Shown: positions 39,701-48,992 of the stretch, in pieces
Numbering within the stretch: position 1 is the first letter of the stretch
Layout of the letters: each line of letters opens with the position of its first letter
Assembly: GCA_963402885.1 (NCBI GenBank)
Contig: OY727099.1
Span: forward strand, 24,819,001-24,883,000
Direction: 5' to 3'
Source of the DNA: Antedon bifida
Taxonomy: Eukaryota > Echinodermata > Crinoidea > Comatulida > Antedonidae
Length of the DNA: 64,000 nt
Position numbers and translations under genes: made by a program
Notes under the pieces: model-generated
Databases searched by the model: none
The model's input: the letters and a program-made list of their open reading frames with translations, nothing else
What the model was told of the DNA's origin: nothing

Positions 39701-42700
39701 TGCTGATAATTTAATGTTGGGTAAGGTTGTTTTAACAGCATTTTTTTGCCGTCGAAATGACGGTTTACCCATCACATCATCTGCAGTTTCAAGGCCCTTT
39801 CTACAGCAATTGCCGTCGATCTTCATATTACTATTAGATATTATTGTATTGAACTCTGTAATGTGTGGTGTGATATTGTCAGTACAAGGGTCCGTTAAAT
39901 GAGCGTTTAACGAATATAAAAACGATCTGTTAGGTCGGCGTTTAACGGACGAAAACAACGGACGTTGTTCTTCCGTTGTACGCGTTAGATAGTATTAATT
40001 CAATTTCATTGTACAGTATTAACCACTATGATACGCTCTGCTGAGTACAGACCGCCCAACTCATTAACGTTTTGCATATTATTAACGCATTTAAAAGTCT
40101 ATTAACGGAGTAAAAACATTTGGGCACGCTCCCTAAGGAGTGGCCACAAGTGTAGGAAATGGCTTAAAGTAGAAAAATCCATTTGACTCTTCTTTCCATT
40201 TCTGTGCACTAACCTCCAGTGCTAGTTCCACAGCTTCCTCGTACAGTCCCATCGTTGTGTAGATATGCACACACGCCCTCTTGTGGCTATGCTCAGCACA
40301 CAAACGCAGAGCATACTTCAGATCATATGGAACGTTCTCTGAAATCTAGAAAGAAGAAAAGAAATAGAGAAGCGTGGATAAAAGACAAAAAAGTTCAAAC
40401 AAATAAATAACCAAAACAACAGATTATTAAATTGTTCGTCTTTATTCTGTTTGTTTATTTAGCATATTTTGGTAGTGTTGGTGTTAGTAAGCATATTGGC
40501 CTACCAATGCCAAGGTTATGTGTTCCAAATTCGGCCTCTAGCTCAACGCCAGTTTTTACACATGAAGAAAGAAGACAGCCACATTGTCACTTTGTTTAGA
40601 AAGTATGGGTTAATTCCACATTTCTAATTTAACAGCTGAAAATAAAAACAACAAGACTTACATCTCCTTGTCTGCTTAGATAGTTCATGAGTTGGTTTGG
40701 TTGATATTTAGCGTACAGTGATAACAGATAGTTATGAATAGCAGGCTCTTGGTTGACTAGTTCAACAATACAGAACTCCAAGTAACGTATTGCTTCATTT
40801 GTCTGTGAAACAAACAAAAATAAAGTGTATTTTTCCAAACATACTTCACACCTGAGAGAGGTTGGTTATGGGGGGGGGGAGGGATGTTGATCACAAGTGA
40901 AAGATTGGCTTTGTATGCCGACTTTCACCCAATCTCAATGCTCAGTTGGATGAGAAAAAAACACAATAATGGTAGTCTTATAGCGCATAATACAATGTTT
41001 CTAAGTACTTTACACACAAAAATGATGCATAAAATATCCTAAGATAACCCAAAAAAAAGCAGAGGAACCATTTTCACCGGTCTGTTCTCAAGCACTTTGA
41101 AGCTCCCATATGAGAGCTCGCCGGAGCTGTATTCACAGGAGCTAAATAATAAAAAATGAAGATTTGTACAAAAGAATAGGATTGAGTGGATTAAGGATGT
41201 AAAGAAAAGAAGGCTGACATTGTACGGTCATATGCTCCGATTAAATGAAAACACACCAGCTAAGATCGCACTCAGAGAGTCTCACCAAAAGACAAAAAAG
41301 AAGACCGAAAACAACAAGGATGGCAAACAGAACACCAAAATGGAAACAGCGATTAGAGTTCAAGATGATGATGATGTATTATACCTGGTTTGTTTGTACA
41401 CTGTGGTCATACTGTACAAGTGAAGGTATCAGTTTCTTAGGGTCCAGCTTCTTCTTCATTAGAATCCAAGCATCTACTAGTGCCTTTGGAATGTGCTGCA
41501 TGAGTACTGGAGAGAACTTGTAAAAGAGCTGGTCATCTTGAGGTTTGTTGAGCACATCAAGGGCAGACTTGTAATCATTATGTTGTATGTGGTGCGATAC
41601 CACTCTATCATAATCTATCAGTTATAGAAATAATAATATACCTTAATTGAAATCAATGATTATTATTGTGTAAGTACAGAATGGTATGCAATGCCACTCT
41701 ATCGTAATCTATAAGTTATAGTCAATCTATAGTAATATATCTTAATCAACATTATTATTAGTGTAGTACAGAAATGGTGTAACTAAGTAAAACAATAAAG
41801 ACAATTCTTTTACAATTACAATTTGTTTGTGTCACATTAACTAATTGAAATGGGGTCCTTGCTAGACATACATTAGGGTAACAATTCTTTACAATATTTT
41901 TAAGTTGACATACTGTACTTGTATTGTATAGCAATAGTCCTTTATAATAATGCTTTACTCTATGGAATAGTTTGCCAAGCCCTACCCTGCATCAGCATGG
42001 CAAAGAACACCATATCTTCAATATCCCCATGACTTGCTATTAGGTCATACACTGTAGTCTTGTTATTTGATAAACAGTCCTAAAAGTAAATTGAATTATT
42101 TTAAGTAATAATATTAAAAAATATTTTTGGGGGTTTTTTGTACTGTAGAGAGGTGATATGTACTTCTTTTAGGTAATTAGGTATAGGGGAAGTTATTTAT
42201 AGATTTTGTTTATACTTACCATGACTCTACTTTGAGCAAGGAATTTCTGGAAGTATTCATGGACCTCATTGTATCGGTCCTGGTTTGTATCTTTTAGTTC
42301 ACCAAGTTGATTTAGATAGAGTTCTATTAGCCACGTTATCAACATTGTCATCTGTGTCTTGTCCTATAGATTTAACAACAGACTGATGATTTGCAATTTG
42401 AAAGACAGCATTCTTTTAATATTGTACCAGCTTTTAATAAAAGGTGATTTTTGTGGAGAATGAATCAATACACAGTCAAACACACATGCTGTACAATAAA
42501 CTATAATTTCTTTCATTTTACCTGACTTTTAAATGAACTAAGTTTCTTTTCAAGAAATGATTTGAGAGCGTCTGTTTGTTTTGACCCGATAAACTTGAGA
42601 GCAATTTCTTCAAACGAACGTTCTGTTAGTGCAAAGTACATTGCACTCTTTTCAAAACTGAAATAAAAAATAACATTTTTATATTTATGTTTTTTGTTTT

Positions 42701-45700
42701 AAGTAATTTTAAGTTGATTTCACTGAACTTTTTAGTAATATTAATCATGGATAGATTGTTCAGTATTACTTGAAATTATCAGGAAAACAAATAAAGTTTA
42801 TCGTAAATAGCATGCGCGATGCATGGTGGGAAGGTTTGGGAGTAAATGTCATGTAAGTACGCCTTGTGACGTTTGTTTCCAAACCCTTCCTATCATGCTT
42901 TGTGCAATGACGTTCCTCGCGAAGTCAAGCTATTTGCGATAAACCTTATTGTTCAGTAAGCCAAGAAGAAATTCAAATTAAAAACGTTGCTTACTTTCCA
43001 TTCTCAAAGAAGAACTGTGCCTGTTTGGTCAGAACTTGGTCCAAATTAGCTCGATTGTCTTTACAATATTCCTTAGCGAGATCAAACTCTCCTTTGTCAA
43101 GATACATCCGCCAAACGTCCCTAGATTCCCTTGTAACTTTGTATTTAAAAACTGATTGATTTGTGTACGACCAAATAGTACCCTTGATACGGTCTTTGCA
43201 AACTCCTAATAGTTTCCCAAATCTCTGTTGACAAAATCATTATAAATAATTGGCATTATCTATTGAAAAATTGTTTATTCTTTCATTACTAAAACTCTGT
43301 CTACACTATCAAACTAGATTGACAACAAAATGTGATGTGCCCATATATGAACATGATGTCATATCACTACCAATTTAATCATATCACTACCATATTTGGA
43401 CACATCACTTTTTTTTTGTCAAACTAGTTTGATAGTGTAGACAGAGCTTTAGAATAAACTTCTACCAGCCTCAACTTGCCTGTTTCAGAGTCTTCCAGAT
43501 GCGGAATGGTTAAAAATAAACATGATTATTAATTACCAATTATTGATTAATATTGATTACTTACTGGTTGGTATACGTCTTCATCCACAAGCTGCTCATT
43601 CAACGCACACATAACACGTAACCTGTGAATGTACATCACAAACTGACTAGTTATTCTTTCTTTGAGATTGCGCTATTTTACCTATTATACAATAGTCTCC
43701 CAATATGCATTTTCTACAATACAAATTGGTATATGCTTGTAAAGTATAGTATACCCATTATTAAGGATGATGCACAAATGTGTTTAAATAGCGCCCTCTA
43801 TGTTTGGATTTATTTATCTATGAGGATGGTGCCCAAGATTGTTTTAAATAGCACCCTCTATGTTTGGATTTATTTTATTTTTTTAACTATAGCCCCCTCT
43901 ATAGTTTCATCATGCTTTTATAAAGTATGCTGATATTTAATTTTCAATGTTAGAATCTCTGAAACATTACCTATCAGGAAAAAGCAGTAAAATATGGAAT
44001 TCAGTCAATATGACAGCTAATGGCTTCACTGAAGATTCACTATCTTCCAACGGCAACAAGCTGGCGTTCTTTGTAATGTTGTCTTTAGATTGTAACGTAT
44101 AGTCAAACGATCCGTAATAGACTCCTGGACCTAGAATTAAAGTTAAACAAATTATAATTAATATCCCTAAGAAATTGTTTCCCTTGATTAATTTTATTTC
44201 ATAACTCTTATGTTTTTATATGCAATTAATATAATATTTTTTAAAAAGATCTAAAAAATGAGAAGAAAAACCATTACCAGTCATCCAAGCAAATGTTTTA
44301 GGTGGCGATCTGAATTTGGGATGAAAGAACACCAAGTCACTGTAACCAAAACTGCCAGGTAATTCTAAGAAACTTGGAGCTGTGAAAAAAAATTTGTTTT
44401 CTTGTGATTTTTATGAATTCAAGAGTAGATACTGTATATGACTGAATATAATCCCATATTCAAAAATAATCCCACCCCTTATTTTAAGATAAGTATGGAC
44501 ATAAGACTTTAGTTAATTCCATTGCATGTAATCTGATGATAATCCTATCCATGATGTTCACCAAATTCTGTACCTATGCCCCCAGTTATATTTGAATTTT
44601 TATGATTGTGGTGACAAACTTACCTAAGGTATCTTCATAATTTTGGAAGACATGTTGAAAGACTGGCGATTCGGCTGAACTGGGGATAGTACCAATGAAT
44701 TGATACATACGTCTACAAAATGCAATATGTAAATCATGTAAATTACCCAGTGAATATATGTAATTTATCCAGGTGTTATGTAAATTACATAGGTATTAGA
44801 TATATTGTAATATCCAGGTGTTGTTAGATTATATGTAAATTACCCAGTTAGTTTATATGTAATTTATCCAGGTGTTATATAAATTACATAGGTATTAGAT
44901 ATATTGTAATATCCAGGTGTTGTTAGATTATATGTAAATTACCCAGTTAGTTTATATGTAATTTATCCAGGTGTTATGTAAATTACATAGGTGTTAGATA
45001 TATTGTAATATCCAGGTGCTGTTAGATTATATGTAAATTACCCAGGTGTTGTTAGATTATATGTGAATTACCCAGGTGCTGTTAGATTATATGTAAATTA
45101 CCCAGGTGTTGTTGCCATAATGAAATATCTTCTCTCATTGTGTACAGTTGATGGAATTCTCTCAACCTCCAGACCAGTGACTGACACAGGACCATCTTTT
45201 CCCAAATCAAACACCTTTAAAAAAATAATTTAAACATCTAGTTATATCTGACAAACAATATATGGTACTACACAGCTTCTAATTGCCTAAACTAAACTAA
45301 AGCTCTGTCTACACTATCAAACGTTGTGACAAAAAAGTGTGATGTGCCCAAATATGGTAGTGTTATGACATCATTAAGTCCATATATGGGCACATCACAT
45401 TTTGCTTTCACATAAAGTTTGATAGTTTAGACACAGCTTTAGATTGTAAAATCCTCATATGTTTGATATTTCTTGGAACCAACCTGTTTCCAGTATTGTT
45501 CCACGCTCTGTAGGAAAAATCTGCTATCCTCTCCTGACTGGAGTTCAGTCTCAAAAATTAAACCTGTAACAAGTAAAGAAATATAGTCATTGGAAAGTAG
45601 GTGGTGGAAAAGTAACAGATAAAGTTAAGGGGCTTGGAACTGATTGTGTTGCAGCCACAGCTAAACACTTTGATCTCCGGAGCTAAGCATCCTATTGTTA

Positions 45701-47838
45701 GATTGCCTTGGACTTACTAACCTCTACTGGTTCCCATCAGTATCTCTCCTGTTTGGTTGTCACTTGAATTTGCTTTATTCCATCCAACAGAATCAATGAG
45801 ATAACCCTGAAAGTAATACAATATACAGTGTAGTAACTTTTATGCAAATTAGTTCAGAATTTCCTTATTAGGTTCCTTATTACATTATGCAAATTAGACT
45901 AGGTTAATGTTTTTACATTTTTTAAAATCTTTTTTAATGTTTTATTTTATGTCCATTTTATATTTTCTTTTATTACAAAAAATGTTCAATGTTTCAATTG
46001 TTAACACCAATTAATGGTGAAACAATTCTTATGTATATTAAGTTTGTTTTGAAATAAATCTTTAAATGTTTCATTACATATTATTGCTGTGAAATGACCA
46101 TAATAGAAGTACTACAGTGGTGAATCTGATGTATCGTGGATTGAACAATTCATGGTGATGGTGACATCATAGAAGGTAGGAGAAACTAAATCCTTGAACT
46201 CAACTTGTGGCAGCAGTCTTGTCAGAAGAACCATGACAGAAGTAGCTAAAGTGGAGAACCTGACAAGATCTTTGGAACCACAGTGACACCAAAGAAGGTA
46301 GTAGCCAGAATCATCACTTTGGGTGACCAAGTTCAAACCAAAACTGCTGGAAGCTACCAACAAATTTCTTTTTTGTTGTTGGTACTGTAAGAAGGTAGCA
46401 ACCAGAATTTTCACTCTAAATGAATGGCCTACAGATTTCCCGTGAAGGTCTGTTTGCAATAAGTAACTGGGAGAGAGATGTGAAGCCATTTATGCTATTG
46501 TATCATAAAGCTCTGTCTACACTATCAAACGTTATGCGACAAAAAAATGTGATGTGCTCACATCACACTTTTCTTTGTTAAACTAGTTTGATAGTGTAGA
46601 CAGACCTTTTATATAAAGCAATTCGTAACTTCATTGTATACTGCAACCTTTGTCTATTCATGCATTACCTTCATCTTCTGGATGGGTTTTGCTTTTTTTG
46701 AGTTCTTTGACAGGTAGAAGACATCTTGAGAGGTTTTCATACTGACAACAAGATGGCGACCATTTGGATCCAGAAATATCTTATGCACCTGATCATCACT
46801 ATTCTTGGTCACATCAATGTCTACAAAAATAGAATTTGATTCACACAATGTTACCATATTACTCGACAATGCACTTGTCAATGTATGACCCACTATATAT
46901 GACCGGGAGAGGTGCGTCATGGGTCATTTACAAATAATTACTGACCCAGGAGTGCGTAAAAAAACCTAGAAGGTACGTCACATCAATGAACGATGGTGTT
47001 TCAATGTCCGTCACTTTACCACTCAAAATATTATAAACAACATGTGCGTCAAAATGGGTCGGTCATGGTCACCTAAAGGTAAGTCACATTTTTGACGCAG
47101 GGGTGCATCATGGTATTCATAAGGTATGACGCACATCGGACAAATGACGCACCTCTCCCGGGGGTCGTATAGTGGGTCATAAAATTGACAAGTGCATAAT
47201 TATACACAAGTTTACCCACTTGAACATAGTAACATAACATTTTTCTGTGTCATTTTTACTTACCATCCGGTTGGTCAGGGTGCTCTAGGTCAATACGTAG
47301 CAACTTGTTATTTGTCATTGCCATCACAAGTATGTTGTTATTAACTGTTAACATTGTTATAGGTTTCTCAGGCCTGTAAACAAAATTCAAATATAGCTAA
47401 ATATTTTTGGTGAGGTTATCAAGAGATTTTGTGTAGATAGTGCTGCAATGGATTATTTAGGATAGGATCTAGCATACAGTAAGTTCTAGGTCGCAAATTG
47501 AAGAAATCTCTTTTGAATCTTACTTGAAATTGACCCGTTGCTTATTGAAGATGCGCACTTCTTCTGGCTCTAGTCGTGCCGTCACAAAACCTGATGATAT
47601 CTACAAAATGGTAAATAATATTATAATGATGAAAAATGATTATTAAAATAAAGAGAATTTTAAAATTTTGTGTAAAACTGTTTGACAATGTCACTGTGTT
47701 GCGACGAATCGATGGTGTAAAAATAATGTTATTTAATTCCGAGCTTACAGGTTCATTACTAGTCTTGTTCGCGCGTACAGGCACCGAGGAGGCTGCCCTC
47801 GCAGTCGCTTGTTCATATTGTTCAAGTAATGATGCCAT
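30162..47838 (-). CDS. VPS18: VPS18, RING-finger subunit of the HOPS/CORVET tethering complexes
   Basis: Core class C Vps subunit that tethers endosomes, late endosomes and lysosomes. Coding exons 5'->3': 47838-47749, 47600-47524, 47373-47264, 46820-46669, 45806-45722, 45563-45484, 45214-45102, 44712-44624, 44379-44278, 44130-43971, 43622-43565, 43224-42995, 42657-42522, 42363-42220, 42079-41986, 41614-41385, 40802-40662, 40345-40214, 36148-35939, 35231-35110, 34522-34405, 32659-32442, 30225-30162. Total 984 aa (human about 973). The N-terminal half is the Pep3/Vps18 beta-propeller (SVGWNKA, FGYSDLVFFHPKFRSPPKTFAWM). The clathrin-repeat-like solenoid follows (VWRMYLDKGEFDLAKEYC, LFYKFSPVLMQHIPKALVDAW, AIHNYLLSLYAKY, YDLKYALRLCAEH). 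A coiled coil precedes the C-terminal RING-H2: C862/C865, C879/H881/H884/C887 and C955/C958. The last exon encodes the ending SINKPFIEPSEYESAINSWL. The 3.9-kb intron between exons 18 and 19 holds a transposon. Other introns hold MITEs, a LINE relic and a 16-bp minisatellite. The start ATG has a Lys/Arg-rich-frame 5' UTR exon just upstream. Confidence 0.97.
31928..32270 (+). mobile_element. cluster of tRNA-like SINE heads (relics)
   Basis: Three successive tRNA-like stretches. Two share AGTGGTCTTGTGGTATGGTG and each has a B-box-like GAGTTCAAATCTC or GGTTTAAATCTC. The first has GGGTTCAAATCCC. None folds into a full cloverleaf with a paired acceptor stem, so they look like SINE relics. In the last VPS18 intron. 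Confidence 0.5.
32845..33560. repeat. 16-bp minisatellite (GTGGTCTATATTTGGA)
   Basis: About forty units of 16 bp in VPS18 intron 21. Variants are clustered: GTGG/GTGGG at left, GTTG/GTTTT in the middle, increasingly degenerate (TAATTGGAGT) at right. Because 16 is not a multiple of 3 the pattern opens all three plus frames, giving false ORFs. Confidence 0.97.
34062..34247 (-). mobile_element. palindromic MITE, family 1, copy 6 (VPS18 intron)
   Basis: Longest copy, with three internal ATATGGTAGTGATATG units, showing that this motif expands in tandem within the element. Confidence 0.9.
34623..34725 (+). mobile_element. MITE family 2 (TTAA-type), truncated copy 2
   Basis: TTAAAGATATATTGTCTCCC followed by the family's right-arm text (CACATAATAGTTAT). 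The other end is missing. Confidence 0.65.
34930..35085 (+). mobile_element. palindromic MITE, family 1, copy 7 (VPS18 intron)
   Basis: Lies 24 bases inside the intron after VPS18 exon 20 (ends 35110). Opposite orientation to copy 6 less than 700 bases away. Confidence 0.9.
36230..36420. repeat. 19-20 bp minisatellite (GTGTAGGAAATGCCCAAAA), left part
   Basis: About nine units in the intron between VPS18 exons 18 and 19. The same array resumes at 40137-40180 (GTGTAGGAAATGGCTTAAAG), on the far side of the inserted transposon. Confidence 0.9.
37335..38800. repeat. 81-bp tandem array with a hairpin in each unit
   Basis: About 18 units. The anchor AATACTATCGTCCGTTAG recurs in steps of exactly 81 bases over most of the array (37401, 37482, 37563). 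Each unit holds GTCCGTTA ... TAACGGAC, a perfect 8-bp inverted pair around GCTCGGCGT. Because 81 = 27 codons the plus frame stays open for long runs (27-residue repeats such as MLLYCNSILSS), interrupted by indels. The same GGCGTTTAACGGAC motif occurs once more near the right end of the host transposon at 39935-39950. Confidence 0.95.
38960..39412. repeat. direct duplication of about 200 bp inside the transposon
   Basis: ACATGACACCCTAGCAGCAG through GTGACGTCATATCGCCCAAA occurs at about 39009-39130 and again at about 39243-39370 (step about 234), with minor changes. Contains a palindromic TGACGTCA (CRE-like) in each copy. Confidence 0.85.
41135..41350 (+). pseudogene. LINE reverse-transcriptase C-terminal relic
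   Basis: Plus-strand text reads KNEDLYKRIG, then after a frame change IKDVKKRRLTLYGHMLRL and NENTPAKIALRES. This is the familiar end of non-LTR retrotransposon ORF2 (RRL-x-x-x-GH-x-x-R-x ... PA-x-x-AL). It is frameshifted, antisense to VPS18, and ends only about 35 bases from the donor of exon 16. Confidence 0.65.
43292..43449 (+). mobile_element. palindromic MITE, family 1, copy 8 (VPS18 intron)
   Basis: Clean copy with TA at 43290-43291 and TA at 43450-43451, the best evidence for a TA target duplication. Confidence 0.92.
43745..43925. repeat. diverged repeat with CGCCCTCTATGTTTGGATTT
   Basis: Two copies of AAATAGCGCCCTCTATGTTTGG (one as GCACCCTC) about 60 bases apart, then CCCCCTCTATAGTTTCATCATG. 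A related ATAGCACCCTCTATTGTTTGG occurs at about 57950 in ARL1 intron 4. Confidence 0.6.
44720..45103. repeat. minisatellite built from the VPS18 exon 7 splice donor
   Basis: Units combine AATTACCCAGGTG(T/C)TGTTAGATTATATGT-type and ATTTATCCAGGTGTTATGTA-type segments. The array abuts exon 7, and its repeated CACCTGG|GTAATT (minus strand) is the real exon/intron boundary at 45102/45101 copied into the intron. Confidence 0.85.
45300..45439 (-). mobile_element. palindromic MITE, family 1, copy 9 (VPS18 intron)
   Basis: TA on both sides (45298-45299, 45440-45441). Ends 45 bases before the acceptor-side exon 6 boundary at 45484. Confidence 0.9.
45640..45712 (+). ncRNA. 5S rRNA-like fragment (relic, not a functional gene)
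   Basis: GATCTCCGGAGCTAAGCA followed by TGTTAGATTGCCTTGGA resembles the internal promoter region of 5S rRNA (GATCTCGGAAGCTAAGCA ... GGTTAGTACTTGGATGG), with TTGCAGCCACA as a possible start. Diverged and partial, perhaps the head of a 5S-derived SINE. Lies 10 bases from the donor of VPS18 exon 5. Confidence 0.4.
46508..46608 (+). mobile_element. palindromic MITE, family 1, copy 10 (VPS18 intron), internally deleted
   Basis: Both ends are present but about 45 bases of the core are missing; TA precedes the left end. Confidence 0.85.
46870..47198. mobile_element. inverted-repeat element, family 3 (VPS18 intron 3)
   Basis: About 330 bp with imperfect ends of roughly 50 bp: ATGCACTTGTCAAT ... TATGACCCACTATA ... 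CGGGAGAGGTGCGTCAT at left and the reverse at right. The middle repeats GGTGCATCATGG/GACGCA motifs. No coding frame. The right end is 66 bases from exon 3. Confidence 0.75.
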
Positions 47839-47875
47839 TGTTCCTTTCTTGTTGGTGCATTCCTCTGCAAAATAA

Positions 47876-48941
47876 ATTACAAATCAATTTGTTCAACATT
47901 TGTACAGCATAATAAATTGTATTAAACCATATGTATATCTAGGCCTAGTGAGATTAATTAGGCCTAAATAGACTGAGTAGTAGTTCGACTGCATAGTAGG
48001 CCTACATAGTTTCTTTTTCCGATCTTGCCCTATGCTAGCAGTATCCTACTAGGCCTACCTAGCTAGGTGGACAGGCTCATGGAAGGTATTTGCTTGGGCT
48101 AGCCCTTTTCTACTCTACCTAGCCACTCTGCTGCCTAGCTAGGCCTAGCCTACTAGCCTAGGAGGGCAGGCCTAACTTTATAAAATGAATTATAGTCTAG
48201 GCCTACACCAAATCGGTAGTTGGACCCTTGCAAAAGTGTCCAAATACCTTTTGAATATTATGAGTAGGTTTAATATTTATGCATTTTTGTCCGTTTGTTC
48301 TATTTAGGCTACCAAATATTGTAAACAACTCACCGTTTTAATTACTATATACCAAAATCAACCAAAAACTTCCATTTTCTCTGCAACTATTGAGGGCGTC
48401 TTCCAAGTCACATGAAAACGAAACTCTGGATGGAAACAACAACATAAAAACGACAGGCTAAAGTTTGGAAAACAAAAGTGAGGTAAAGGTAATGTTGCAA
48501 GTCGTTTACGAAAGCAATAAATGTTGATTTAGAAGAATAAGATTTCAACAGCTTACATTGAGTTGTGTTATCAAGATACAGCCGCACATACTTAACGTTT
48601 TAGTTTGATTCCCAGACTGTAAATGTAAGCCTAGGCATTCAGCATTGTCAAAAAAAAGAATCTTTGGTGTGGTATTGACAGCATCTTGGCTATCTATATG
48701 TTAAAAGGTCGTTTCGTCCCAGTAATTTGATATATATAAACAAATGTATATTAATTAAATAAGATTAATCAAGAAATTTACAAAGTATGATCTTTACAGT
48801 TCAGTAGTTTAAGAAACGGAATCATTTTTAAAAGGTGTTATTTTTAATTATTTCCTTTTTCAAAAGGCATTCCTTACATTAAACCATATCCTTCCTTGAG
48901 TATATCACACTATATCTACCTTAATACATTATATTTCACAG
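47876..48941. promoter_or_regulatory. shared divergent promoter region, VPS18 (-) and GDAP2 (+)
   Basis: The two start codons are 1,155 bases apart and face away from each other. On the minus side an acceptor (TTTTGCAG) just upstream of the VPS18 ATG shows a 5' UTR intron. On the plus side an acceptor near 48941 does the same for GDAP2. Both first exons therefore lie within this interval, probably near the GC-richer part at about 48350-48500. The stretch 47935-48215 is dense in TAGGCCTA-like octamers. A bidirectional promoter is inference. Confidence 0.5.
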
Positions 48942-48992
48942 CAGTAGCGAGACATTTAAAGACAGAATCATTCAAGAGAGGCATGTCATAGA

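Larger units (their letters stand above)
36423..40133. mobile_element. 3.7-kb PIF/Harbinger-like non-autonomous DNA transposon
   Basis: Perfect 30-bp terminal inverted repeats begin GGGAGCGTGCCCAAATG. Each is flanked by TAA (36420-36422 and 40134-40136), the TWA-type target duplication of PIF/Harbinger. Both subterminal regions are dense in GTTAACG/GCGTTATTAAC motifs. The middle holds an 81-bp array and a direct duplication. No transposase or Myb-like frame was found, so it must move in trans if it moves at all. It sits inside a minisatellite in a VPS18 intron and splits it in two. Confidence 0.8.

Noticed and set aside
46112-46489. 125-codon minus-strand frame in a VPS18 intron
   Set aside because: Flanking exons splice in frame without it and human VPS18 has no matching insert. 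It contains internal AGAAGGTAG repeats, so it is probably repeat-derived.
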